From positions 5,344,501 to 5,408,500 of the forward strand of contig CP114492.1 of the NCBI GenBank assembly GCA_027186245.1: 64,000 bases of DNA, in the 5' to 3' direction. The notes under the pieces are model-generated. The model saw only the letters and a program-made list of their open reading frames with translations, ran no database searches and was not told the origin of the DNA. Below are positions 1-11,399 of the stretch, piece by piece; the first letter of the stretch is position 1; each line of letters starts with the position of its first letter. A program made the position numbers and the translations under genes. The stretch is from Coriaria nepalensis (taxonomy: Eukaryota > Streptophyta > Magnoliopsida > Cucurbitales > Coriariaceae).

Positions 1-715
1 CTCTCCCCTGCGATACAATTACCATTCGTATCCCCCCGCTTTTCTTGATCTAAGCTACTGTTTTATTTCCCTTTTTTTTTCTTCCATTTCTGGATTCGTC
101 TTCCCCCGCTTTTCTCGATCTAAGATTCTTTAAAACCTTTTTATTTTTTGGTATTTTTGCTACTTTCGGTCATTTGTCTTATTCGTGATTCCTTCTGGTT
201 CGAGTTGTACGTTAGATCTTTATGGAAGTAAAAGGTTAGATCGTGTTTGGACTGAATATGTAGTCTTTGGTAGAAAATTAAAAGAACTTCTCTAGAATTC
301 AGTAAGTGGCTAATGATTCAGTGGTTTTTCTCATGTGTACTGTGAAATATAGCTGTAGCATTTGCAATATAATCTGACTGAGCTGTGATCTAGAGTTTTG
401 CTCAACCTTTATCTCACTTTGATAAATGTTAAAAAGAAAAATGAAGAAAAAAGAGAGAATAATTTTCTAAACTTGTTTTGGATCTTATCTTTATCTAACA
501 ATCCTTGCATCTTATGTAAGAATTCAATGAAAATTAGTTATGGGTCCAACGCCTGTCCTTGATCCAGTGTTATTTTCCCCGTTCTAGTTTCTGGTCACTT
601 GTTATTCTTGTTTGTATGTATGTATGTATGTATGCATGTATGCATGTATATATAACTTCAAATCTTTAACTTACTTCTTTCTAATTTTACTGCACCATAA
701 AAATGCAGGTTCATA
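1..715 (+). other. 5' leader and leader intron of the PMT gene
   Basis: The sequence begins in CT-rich leader DNA. A near-duplicate segment (CCCCCGCTTTTCTYGATCTAAG) occurs at about 36-56 and 105-125. An intron acceptor (AAATGCAG) ends at 708, so the coding exon starts at 709, seven bases before the ATG. A (TATG)n/(CATG)n tetranucleotide tract lies at about 614-650 inside the leader intron. The leader-intron donor was not fixed with confidence, and the promoter is outside the window or at its very edge. Confidence 0.6.
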
Positions 716-3700
716 ATGGGCTCTAAGCATCTTTCATCAAGCAACAGAGCAAGATGCCCAATTAATCTATTTGCTGTAATTGGCCTATGCTGTTTCTTTT
801 ATCTTCTGGGAGCATGGCAGAAGAGTGGATTTGGCAAAAGGGATAGCATAGCATTGGCAATACCACCAAAGCAGACAGATTGCCATGTTATGCCGGATAA
901 TAATTTGAATTTTGAATCTCATCACAATATAGTTGACATCATCGAACCTTCTGAACCGAAAGCCAAGGGGTTTAAGCCATGTGACATAAAATACAAGGAC
1001 TATACACCTTGCCAAGAGCAAGACCGAGCCATGAAATTCCCTAGGGAGAATATGATATACAGAGAGAGGCATTGTCCTCCTGAAGATGAGAAATTGCATT
1101 GTCTAGTTCCAGCACCTGAAGGGTATACGACTCCATTCCCATGGCCTAAAGGCCGTGACTATGTCCACTATGCCAATGTTCCTTTTAAAAGCCTGACGGT
1201 TGAGAAGGCCAACCAGAATTGGGTGCAATTTCAGGGAAATGTGTTCAAATTTCCGGGTGGTGGAACAATGTTTCCTCAAGGTGCTGATGCCTATATAGAT
1301 GAACTAGCATCTGTTATCCCAATAGCAGATGGATCTGTTAGAACTGCATTGGATACTGGTTGTGGAGTGAGTACATTTTCTGAACCATTCTTTGCAAAGT
1401 ATATGTACATGAATTGTCTGAATGACTACTATGTGCATGATATCAGAGTTTTTCTTATTGATTGCATATGTTAAATCTTTAGTTTATTTGACATGTTTTG
1501 ACCCTAATTATTTATTTATTTTAATTCTCAAGGTCGTATTTGTATAGTATTTGCCTTACTAATATCATTTTCATATCAGAGCTTCCTTGACTCACATGCT
1601 ATGGTGTGCATGGTCTCTCTTTCTACGCATACTTCTACTTTTACTGGATGCTTACTCTACTTACTTTGCTGTTTATAGTGTCAGTTTTTCTGTTTGGTGG
1701 ACTAATGCTGCACATGTACAGGTTGCAAGCTGGGGTGCATACTTGATAAAGAGAAATGTATTGGCAATGTCATTTGCACCAAGGGACAACCATGAAGCAC
1801 AGGTACAGTTTGCCCTGGAACGAGGGGTACCTGCTATTATTGGTGTTCTTGGTTCAATTCATCTTCCATACCCATCCAGATCATTTGATATGGCTCAGTG
1901 TTCTCGATGTCTTATACCATGGACCTCCAATGGTAAGTGTTAAAATCAATGAACTGAAAAGGCTATTATTCATTTTTAGGTCATGCCTTTTCTTGTACCT
2001 GACTTGTATGATTAGTAAGAAATTTTACACATAATATCTGTCGGAACTTTGAACATGACTGTTAACTTGGTATTGCAGCATTTTTCCTTAAAGAGTATAG
2101 GAAGCTTCTAGGTGAAAATTTATATGTCAACAATATATTTGAATTTATTATACCAATACAATTCTTTTGAACATCCTTACTGTAAATATTGACATTAAAA
2201 TAGCAGTTTTCGTTGTTACGAATAAGGAATTGAAGTTACTGAGATAAGATATGAACCTCTGTGTACAGATGGCACATACCTCATGGAAGTTGATCGAGTT
2301 CTAAGACCGGGTGGTTACTGGATTTTGTCTGGCCCTCCAATCAATTGGAAGACCTACTATCGGACATGGAACCGTACTAAGGAAGATCTTAAGGGAGAGC
2401 AAAAGAAGATTGAAAAGCTGGCTGAGCTTCTATGCTGGGAGAAGAAGTATGAAAAAGGAGATATTGCCATCTTCAGAAAAAAAGTAAATGATAAGTCCTG
2501 CCAAAGAAAGTCATCCAACATATGTGCATCTAAGGATGCAGATGATGTCTGGTGAGTTCTTATAGACCTCATTCTTTCCTTGGAGACTATTATTATGTAC
2601 ATACTGCTAGAGGCAAGACTCAGTTTAACTCGTTTGTTTTCAGAAATTTCAATGGAGTCCAGTAGTAGTTATAAATACCTTGGGTGTTCAATTGTTTCTT
2701 GTGATATTCCAAACTAGCCAAACTTAAATGGGAAAATGGCTCTGAGCTGATATAGATAACAGTGTGAAGATTTTCAGTGCTAAATTGGATCAAGTTCCAC
2801 TAAATTAATTTTCTGAGTTTCATTTTTTAAACTTCCATTTATATCATAAGTAACATTCACCAAAACTCCATTTGTTTTTTCCTTTTGCACCAATAGTAGA
2901 GGTCAAGTCTCTATGATCTAGTTTAATACATGAAATAATTTTAAAGTATAACCAACAGTGTCTTTTCTGTTCCTCATCCCCTTTTTCTGTTGGCATCCTG
3001 ATTCTTTGTCCACATGGAGTGTATTAGGTACAAGAACATGGAGACATGCATCACCCCTTACCCGGAGGTCACAAATGCGGATGAAGTAGCAGGAGGAGAA
3101 TTAGAGAAATTTCCGGCTAGGCTTTTTGCTGTACCTCCCCGTATAGATGCTGGACTCATTCCAGGGGTTACAGTTGAATCTTATCAAGAGGACAATAAAC
3201 TATGGAGAAAGCATTTGAAGGGTTACAAAAGGGTAAATAGATTGATTGGCACCAACAGATATAGGAATGTGATGGATATGAATTCAGGCCTTGGAGGATT
3301 TGCTGCAGCCCTTGAATCGAAAAGCTCTTGGGTGATGAATGTGGTCCCTACAATTGCTCAGAATACGTTAGGGGTTGTTTATGAGAGAGGTCTAATTGGC
3401 ATTTACCATGATTGGTATGTTCCTATTATTTTTTTTATTCCCAACCCAAGTCATCTGTTTTATTTTTATTTTTTGTGTATAATGAAACTCTCAGTATGCA
3501 GTTTGAGGAATTTTACCCGTCAGAAACTACAAGTTTATCATTGCAAATCACCTTCTTTTGTTACCTAAAGAACCATCAGTGAAGTATCTTCACTTGCTTT
3601 TACTCGCATGAAAGGGATTTTCGTCCTTTAAGATAGTCGGGGAAGAAAAGAATATATATTTTTGTCCTTTAAGATGGTTGGGGAAGAAAATAATATATTT

Positions 3701-4771
3701 TCCAATGATAGTGTCAGGGATGAGACATTTGATATTTTTCATAATAGTATGTCATAAGAGAAGAGAAAATCAACTTCATGCTTTGGTCTACATTAATAGT
3801 AATCTCATAAAAATTTTTCCTTCAATCTCAAGAAACATTTCTTACATCTTATGTTTGTTTAGGTGTGAAGGCTTCTCTACTTACCCAAGGACGTACGACT
3901 TTATTCATGGGAGTGGTGTATTCAGCTTGTACCAGAATAAGTAAGCTAGTTATCTTCTTTCTCCTTCAAGTTTTTCTTTGTTTGCATACACTGTTATTAT
4001 ACTGTTGAAGCTATTGTCTTATAGAAGCAATCTTCTTTTGTCAAAAAACCTCCCAAATAACAAGTCTTGATCCCTATACTGAATTGACTAAGCAAAGATG
4101 AAAAATAATTGCTATTTATTCATAGAAAGCCACAAACCTTACAGCTTCTACTTTTTTTAGTGGATTTATAGTTGAAGAGACTAATTCATTTGGATAATTT
4201 TCCAAGCCTTGGAAAACCTTTGGTTTTTCATGGCTTCCTTAATTATTGAAAAGGTACCTGTCTCAAGAAAAATACTTTCTTAATTAACATATAATATTTT
4301 CCCTGATTTACAATTCTCATCTCTGGTCCCCCTCATTTGTTCTTCGCAACCTAATCTAAAAGTAGCAATAATCTTAGGCCTGTAGTGTGTATTTAGACAT
4401 ATATATTATGAATGTCTTCTATTCTTTGATCTCATTCACATTTTAACCAGCTCAGAATAAGTTGTCTCTGCCAAAATGTCTTATATTCCTTGATTACTCT
4501 TCTATTCCTTCGACATGATAGTCTCTCATTTATAAACAGGTGTGAGTTGGTGGACATTCTTTTAGAGATGGACCGTATTTTGCGGCCTGAAGGGTTAGTT
4601 ATCCTCCGTGATGAAGTTGATGTCATGAACAAGGTAATGAAAATTGCAGGAGGGATGAGATGGGATACAAAATTGATGGATCATGAGGATGGTCCCCTCG
4701 TTCCAGAGAAAATATTTGTAGCTGTCAAACAGTACTGGGTTATGGGCAATGGAAACAGCACATCCAAGTGA
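716..4771 (+). CDS. PMT14: PMT-family (QUA2-like) putative methyltransferase, Golgi type II membrane protein
   Basis: Predicted S-adenosylmethionine-dependent methyltransferase of the plant DUF248 family, thought to methylate pectin (homogalacturonan) in the Golgi. Coding exons are 716-1366, 1722-1932, 2269-2551, 3028-3414, 3863-3940 and 4540-4771. All introns are GT-AG, and together they give an unbroken 613-residue protein, the usual family length. A short cytosolic N-terminus precedes one membrane anchor at about residues 17-34. The stem is followed by the SAM motif LDTGCG (212-217), then [17 protein letters not shown], a second [14 protein letters not shown] block and YPRTYDFIH. The start is the first ATG after the leader acceptor. 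The PMT2/PMT14 subgroup is assigned from remembered similarity; PMT14 is preferred because an IP5P2 gene lies nearby, but PMT2 is possible. No break was seen. Confidence 0.93.
3618..3700 (+). repeat. Two-copy tandem duplication in PMT intron 4
   Basis: A unit of about 42 bp, recognisable by TCCTTTAAGAT followed by TTGGGGAAGAAAA or TCGGGGAAGAAAA, occurs twice in direct succession. It lies between the donor at 3415 and the acceptor at 3862. Confidence 0.8.
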
Positions 4772-5029
4772 TTCATTTCATAAGCACGGCGATAGAAACT
4801 GAAGTAAGAAGCAAGATTTAGTACCGGCTGGTTCTTTAAATTTCCCAGTCTGGAATAACTGATTATTCTTTCCTTTTATTCCCTTCATTTATTTTTTTGG
4901 GGGGAAAAGTTATATGAAATGCTGTGTGTAACGTACGGTAACTGCAGAAATGGGAGATATTTCGGGGATGAGGAGTGGCCGAAAATTTTCCTTATGGTTA
5001 TTGTATCAAAAAATTTATATCACAATCAG

Positions 5030-5131
5030 TTTATAATGATAATGCAGTAGCCTACGCTTTTTTTCTATGCACACTCATGGGTTTATAACGATAATGCAGT
5101 AGCCTATGCTTTCTCTTATGCACACTCATGG
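5030..5131 (+). repeat. Tandem duplication downstream of PMT stop codon
   Basis: A unit of about 51 bp containing ATAATGCAGTAGCCTA, then CTATGC or TTATGC, then ACACTCATGG is present twice back to back with few differences. It begins about 260 bp after the PMT stop, so it falls in or just past the 3' UTR. Confidence 0.85.
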
Positions 5132-5926
5132 TGCAATGATTCATGATTCATGTCAAGTAGGTCGTTCTTTTTTGCTAGGATTGAGTCAATTTATTGATTT
5201 TTTTATCTATATATTCGTCGATGATAACACAAAGGTACACGTGACACAGCAGTTGGGAATCTAATGTGAATAATCAGTAGCAAGGCAAATTTGGGGCGTA
5301 GAAAAAAGTTGACTTCTACGGATTTGACAAAAGAAACAACGCGCGACTCTTTAGTGGGGAGTTCGGGTTAAGTACGGTTTTATTTATACTGGCTTGAAAA
5401 AGAGAAAAGGGCATCAAATAATGGTCTTAAAGAACCGAATGATGCATAAAATCGTCTTCAATAGTATGTTTAGGTTTAACTGTTTAAGTAGAAATTTGAA
5501 TAATGTAGCAGAATTTCTATTAATTGGAGTATTGATTGCGTACTTTATGTTTTGTATAGGAGGATATTTATAGTCTTTATTAGATAGTCTTTTAAGAATC
5601 TCCTACTGATAAATAGATAAATTGATAAAATTGTCATCTATTTGGCTTCTTATCTATTTGTAATTGGAAAAATATAGTTTGAGATTTGATATTAATTTTG
5701 AGCCGATGGACTTAATATCAAATTGTATCTTTATGAGGCTAAAAGTTGCTCTTCATTTGTTGGGTCATTTGGTAGATAAATTTATGTTAAATTAGACTTA
5801 TGAACTATCAACTTATTTAAAAGATTGTTACTAAATTACTATGTTTTACTAAAATCTCTTTAAACTATGTAAAAATCAAGACTTTATCTACCTCACATAT
5901 TTTTTAAACTCTTTTTTAACCTTAAT
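5132..5926. other. Intergenic AT-rich DNA
   Basis: I see no gene. An ACACGTGAC motif (G-box/ABRE type) lies at about 5238-5246, but no gene start sits near it. The rest is AT-rich with no open frame of note. Confidence 0.5.
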
Positions 5927-6900
5927 GTTGACACCGATTTTCGTGCTTAGAGGGGCAGCGACTAGCTGGAAGAAAAAAATCGTGTAGTTGTTCTAGTCTT
6001 AGGAGCAACAAGTTGATATGCTGAAAGATATAGGAGAGTGCGGGCGGACCATAATTATAAAAATATTTCGAATAAATTAATCTAAATAAAACTTATAATT
6101 GATGTAAAAGGTGAAGAAAAGTTAGTAAATGATGTAAGAGGTAAAACGATAATTTAGATACAAGCTTGTAAATGATAAGAAATCTAACTATTGATAAAAC
6201 AATTGAAGTGGGATAGAAAGCTAAAATAATATTATTCGATACAAAATCTACTGAGCAAAGAAACCAATAAATGTAAATAGCAGTTTTGAAAATGATAAAA
6301 AGGAATTGAATGTTGAATGAACGTTCTAGACTAATCATATAAGCCATGAGCCTACAAAGAAAAATAAATAATGAAACTATTACTAGATGTGGATTGTACA
6401 AACTTTAATGAAAGGTTCAATATATCTATTGAAGGATGATAAAATATGGCATTAGGCCAATAAATTGATGTTGTGTCAATTATGGTTGTTGAGTGGTAAG
6501 AGGTTGGAGAGTGGTTGAGTGGTTAGTTTTCCCTTTGGTGGAGACCTCTATTTATAGAGAAAATATACTTTGAGAGTAAGAAAAATTGCGTGGCCAACAC
6601 TATTGCTTGATGAGCAAGCGTAGGAGCTTGGTGAGCAAGTATAAGAGAGTTTTTGAGAATCTTAACCAGGTCTCCTACTTATTGAATAAGTATTATGTGC
6701 GCCCAAGTAATGCTCCTTGCTAAATTCTTCAAGAAATATTGCATGGCCAACACTCTTACTTGATGAGCAAGTATAGGAGCTTGGTAAACAAGTATAAGAG
6801 AGTTTTTTAGAATCTTAACCAGGTCTCTTACTTGTTGAACAAGTATTCATATACCCAAGTAATGCTCATTTTGTCGCTTTTAATCTTTGTCGTGTTCACT
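5927..6900 (-). mobile_element. LTR-like block of a degraded Ty3-type element
   Basis: On + the block begins TGTTGACACC at 5927-5936; read on - this is an end of the form GGTGTCAACA, a common LTR terminus in plant Ty3 elements. On - a TATA-like CTATAAATAGAGG lies near 6545-6557, as expected for an LTR promoter. The protease remnant of the same orientation lies 500 bp to the right. No second LTR or target duplication was found, so the right boundary is a guess and the call is an inference. Confidence 0.35.
6585..6870 (+). repeat. About 153-bp tandem duplication
   Basis: Two copies (about 6585-6722 and 6738-6870) share the order TGGCCAACACT, TTGATGAGCAAG, AGGAGCTTGG, AAGTATAAGAGAGTTTTT, AATCTTAACCAGGTCTC and CCCAAGTAATGCTC. 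They differ by scattered substitutions. The array lies inside the LTR-like block. Confidence 0.88.
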
Positions 6901-7420
6901 TTTTGGTCGTCTTAACTTGTTTTGAGACTTCTAACAACGTAAAAACACATCGGGGAGAGGGGAAAGTCTTTGAAAAATGCCTAAGAAGGGGATTTTGGGA
7001 CAGAAGAGTGCAATTTCACGCTTATCTAGGCCGACTGCACGCCTATGGTGAGCGGCCACTGCCGGCTGCATCCAGCAGCTACCGACCGCATGTAGCCACC
7101 CCCTGATCATCCTCTCTTGAGTGATGATTGATTTCAACCTAAGTGGTTGACTCCGCCCTAAGCAATCGATTCGACATGTGAATGACACCAAATTCTACCC
7201 ATTTTCATGATCTTAATAAATATTTGAATAATTTCTCTTATTGAATAATCTTGAAAATAAGAGCGATAAATGACACAGTGATCCTTGAAGTCTTCTAGAA
7301 TTATGGCCCCTCCATCATTATTTCAGGTTTTCAAACCGCCTAACTCTATTTCCTTCGACTAGTCTATTTGACCATTGAAGTATTCCTCCATCTGTCACGC
7401 TGAATATTTCCTCTCGATGG

Positions 7421-7654
7421 CTACTGTGGTTGCCGCCGGGTCTGGGCCAAAAGAATGAGTGCTAGTGTTCGACCGATTTGGTCATTGCCCTGTAGTTTGG
7501 ATGTTGAGACAATTTTGACCACTCCTCCATTCACCAATGTTCGGTCGATCGACACTCCTTCCAAATATATTTTGATACAAAAGGGTTTGATGTAGTGGGA
7601 CATATGGTTAGATGGATTTTGGGAGATGAACTTTTTCTGAGCCCTTGGCTTCAA
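7421..7654 (-). pseudogene. Ty3/gypsy aspartic protease remnant
   Basis: The 77-residue frame contains YLEGVSIDRTLVNGGVVKIV. This resembles the retropepsin active-site region of plant Ty3 polyproteins, where a hydrophobic segment precedes an Asp-Gly-Gly or Asp-Thr/Ser-Gly turn. Here the expected catalytic Asp is Asn (LVNGG). No reverse transcriptase or integrase is readable around it. It is a dead fragment, recognised from family memory only. Confidence 0.55.
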
Positions 7655-9039
7655 CTGCGACTATGATTAAAAGTACCTCCAAGAAGCCGATGTTAACATT
7701 TTCTTTGATCTCAAGGATAGGGGAAGCCATTAAATCCACTATCTTGTCGACTAGATTAAGGAAAACAATATTTTCTTAATTGGCTACCTTGATGGACACA
7801 ATCTAAGGTGAATCTTCCAAGATAATGTTCAATATTTCCAATGAAGAGGATGAACTGCTCTTAGGATGATGCCTCTTTTGACTAGCCCCAATGACCTGTT
7901 CCCTCTAAGTGGTCTACTTCCTTCATTGCTCCCAGCATTTACAAGTATGTTGGTTTTCTTTCAAGAACTAGGGGGTGTTCAAGTCGCTTATATATCAGTT
8001 GACTCGGCCTTGGAGGAATCCATTGCCACTTTTCGATGGCTGATGGATCCTTGATCGATATGTCGGCCATTCAACTGCTCAAATGATTGTAATGGTTATA
8101 CTCTCCACAATTGCACGACCGAATCATTGTGTCCCTAGCGTTCCTACTGATTTAGTTGTGGGTATCGACCTAATGTAAACATGATTGAAAGTGGGAGCAT
8201 AAGAGTGGCTAATTAGGCTGCTGATTCAACATAAAAGTGGGAGCAAAGACTCATGAGCCAATTTGGCACATCATTTTCTTACTCTCTTTTAGTAATATTC
8301 TTGTGAGAAACCCTTGTTAGCTTAATTTTATATTCTTAACTATTATTGAGTAAGCCTTTAGATAGATTGAGATTTCACTTTCATTTCTAATCTTTAAAGA
8401 GATTGAATCTATATATTGCTTTCATCGCAAAATTGTTAAGAGATTATAAAGTATTAGAATTTTAAACTTGAGGAACTTCGAGTTAGAGAGATCTTGATAA
8501 AATTCTTGTAAGATTGCAAGCACTTAGAACATGTGGTTGTAAGGTAAGGTTCGCCCGTAAGAAGAATTAGAATAGTAAAAAATCTCTTGTGGAGGTAGAG
8601 GAGTGAACATAAGTATAAGTTGGTGAAATCACTCTCAAGTTTGATTATTTACGTCTCTTACTAACTTACTTTCAAGTATTTAGATTGCTAATTCGATATG
8701 CTTGCTCTAATCTTTATCAATCATATTTAATGTATTAGATGTTTAAATGATTTTATTGATAGTGGATATATAAACTTGGTATTTCATAAATAAAGAATCA
8801 AACTTGAATTAAAGTTATTTTAAATCAATTTAATTAAGCATATATCTAATTGTATTGATCTTGAGTAGAATGAATTTGTGAAATATATAATAGCTTGATC
8901 ATACTTGGTTTAAGCAAATTACATAAATATTAGTTTGTGCATGTCTTTTGCGTTGGTTTGGATAAAATTCTCAAAAAGTTTAAGAATCACATAATAAACC
9001 AAGTTGCCTCTTCCCTTGGTTTATTTTGTGTATATTGTG
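7655..9039. other. Intergenic DNA, probable decayed transposon
   Basis: Both strands carry many stop codons. Reverse-strand frames near 7,860-8,130 may be gag-derived, but I could not identify a domain. From about 8,220 the sequence has the look of LTR leader DNA (for example GTAAGGTAAGGTTCGCCCGTAAG near 8,540), but no paired LTR was seen. Confidence 0.35.
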
Positions 9040-9448
9040 CTAACAACAGCAGCTCTTTAATCATTAGATTAAGAAAGAGTTTTGTACTTAAGTAGCAACT
9101 TCAGATTGTAATCATAATAATTTCTTTTTCATTATAAGTAGAAGTCAATGCTTAGTTGTTCATGTAAGCAATTCTCCTGTAATTCATAGTGCTCATTGCT
9201 CAAGTTCTCAATATTTTTATATGGTATTATAGCCATCTTCTTAAAGGGCCTGGTGATTATTCAAGTGAACCTTCCATCATCAACACCTGTTTTTTGATGA
9301 AAAATAGTACCACATCTAGGCTGCTAAAATGAAAACCTATCTCAATGCTTGTGATTTGTGGGAATATCTAGAAGATGGATATGAGCTACCTGCAGAAGAT
9401 GCAGGCCTCACTCACAATGCAGCCATTGAAACAACAAAAAGGAACTGA
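9040..9448 (+). mobile_element. Ty1/copia remnant: LTR end, primer-binding site, gag stub
   Basis: TGGTATTATAGCC at about 9222-9234 is a slightly diverged primer-binding site for initiator Met tRNA (usual form TGGTATCAGAGCC), so the DNA to its left is probably the end of a 5' LTR. About 95 bp on, the frame from the ATG at 9329 reads MKTYLNACDLWEYLEDGYEL. This matches the start of the copia gag UBN2-type domain. It stops at 9446-9448 after 39 codons, and nothing of pol follows. Confidence 0.7.
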
Positions 9449-10380
9449 GGTAGAAGAACTTCTTGAGGCATTACCGAATCCAATTAGACATCACAAATAA
9501 CATCTTCGAATTGCCAAATAAGCATAGAACACAGTGGTGTGAATTTGACCTTCTCATTTCAATAAAAATAAGGAATATCACAACTTAAGGCAATAACCTC
9601 AAATTAACCTTCTCGTTAATACACATGCCACCCAATCTAAATGACAATAAGTAGGGTGCTCTAACTTGCTTGTTTAAGACGTAAGCAACCCTAGGCTAAG
9701 TTTGCTTTTGACATATCTAACTATAGTAAAACTTTTATAAACTAATAGTTTTTGGATTGAATAAATTTATTAATTTAATAAAATACTAAATTATCAAGAA
9801 AAATTAATATGTTATTTATAAATTAAAATAAAAAAGAAATATTTAAATTAATTTAATAAATATTAATTTATCGAGATAATATTATACATTCATTACAAAG
9901 AATATTGCATTATAATTCCTAACGGAAGTTTATTAATAGATTATTTGGCTTTCAAGCTTAACAAGTTATTCAAGAGTGATCGTATAAATATGTACAAATA
10001 TATATTTTTGAATTACATCTAAATCATTAGAACTTTCTATCATCAAACAACTTAATTAACTATTTAAATTTAATTTAATATCCAACCTCGAATTCGATAT
10101 ATGAAAACGAGTCGAGTTTTAATGAATCAAATCCGAACTCGTTGCTAATAGTATACACATTACATTAGTAATAAAATTATTAAAGTTGCAAGATTTACGT
10201 TTATTTCATCTAAAAATAATTCTTTAAAATGTATTAAAAAGATAATATATTATCATAAATAACGAACACATTTAATTCTCTTACTACCTAAGTATGCTCC
10301 TCTTTCGAGGTTACATAAAAATGTAAGCTAATAATTTTTATTTTTTGGTGTGATTTAGTTTCATTTAATATATAAATATC
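9449..10380. other. AT-rich intergenic DNA
   Basis: Very AT-rich sequence without a usable frame. I see no gene, RNA or repeat boundary here. Confidence 0.5.
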
Positions 10381-10400
10381 CCTACGTAAATGCTGAGAAA

Positions 10401-10520
10401 ACACGTGGAAACAAAACTATGCCATAATATTCCGACTCTTCACAATTCAAGCAAAACGCTAAAAACTCAATTAGGGCGCTCCTCGTGTGGGGGGGAAGGC
10501 GTTGAGCGCCCGTATAAAAA
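10401..10520 (+). promoter_or_regulatory. Probable TOM2A promoter: G-box and TATA box
   Basis: ACACGTGG (G-box/ABRE core CACGTG at 10402-10407) lies about 110 bp upstream of a clean TATAAAAA at 10513-10520. A pyrimidine-rich leader (CT repeats at about 10603-10632) follows, so transcription probably starts near 10,545. This is an inference from motif spacing. Confidence 0.55.
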
Positions 10521-10544
10521 TGCCAAGCTGGTCAAAAGAACTCC

Positions 10545-11399
10545 AGCTGTCCTTCATCCAAACTATAGGACATACACCACACCATCACCGAATTTCGGAT
10601 TCATCCTCTCTCTCTCTCTCCCTCTCCCTCGTCTCTGTTTTCCTGAGAAATCGAAAAATCTCGCAATCCAATTTCTCACCTAACAGTGCTGCTCAAACGG
10701 TTAGTCTTCGGTTAATGGTCATCTTCAACGATCTAAGCTAGATTGTTTGCATGAATTCATTGATTAATTAAATTGATTGAACAGATTTGTCAGATTTCAA
10801 GTCTATTATACTTGAAATTTTTTGTGAGGCACATTTCATTGCAATTAAGGGATCAAATTCTCTGGCATATGTTCGTTCTTAAAAGCATGATCTGAACTGT
10901 GCTGCTATTTTCTTTTAGGAATTATATCACGTTTTCAAGTTCCTGTAGCGTTTCTGTTTGGTTGGGAATATAGGAGGAGGAAAGAAACTAGGTACTTTAT
11001 TTTGCTTTGATGTTTTTTTTTTAAATAGCTGAAATGATCCTAGGTTTTCGATTTTTATATTATTAGGTCATCACCCTTAAAACTTATATTATTAGGTCAT
11101 CACCCTTAAAACTCGATTTTTATATTATTAGGTATTTTTAAATGATCCTAGCTGAAAGATGATTCCCTTTTTTTTTTTTTTATAGCTTCCAACCATCAAG
11201 TGAGCCGAATATTATTGATAATATTTTTTTCCTAGAACAATCTCCAAAAAAAAATATTAATAATGTGTAAGTTAACAGCGAAAGTTGTATCTAAAAGTTG
11301 TTGATATTTGAGAAATTGTTGGCCAGTGTAGAAGATAATCGGGCAGGGCAAAAATTCAAGTGAAGTTCTAGTCATAAATATCAGAGGAAGTATAGAAGG
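10545..11399 (+). other. TOM2A 5' leader with intron and a 29-bp tandem repeat
   Basis: The leader exon is CT-rich and is followed by intron-like AT-rich DNA up to the ATG at 11400. Likely donors lie near 10,699 (CGGTTAGT), and acceptors of AG type occur between 11,325 and 11,385; neither is certain. Inside, TATATTATTAGGTCATCACC plus CTTAAAACT is repeated at 11056-11084 and 11085-11113, with a partial third copy to 11132. Confidence 0.5.

Noticed and set aside
785..1099. 104-codon frame on - opposite the first PMT exon
   Set aside because: It is the complement of real PMT coding sequence and has no domain.
10390..10683. 97-codon frame on + before TOM2A
   Set aside because: It runs across the G-box, the TATA box and the CT-rich leader, so it is not a gene.
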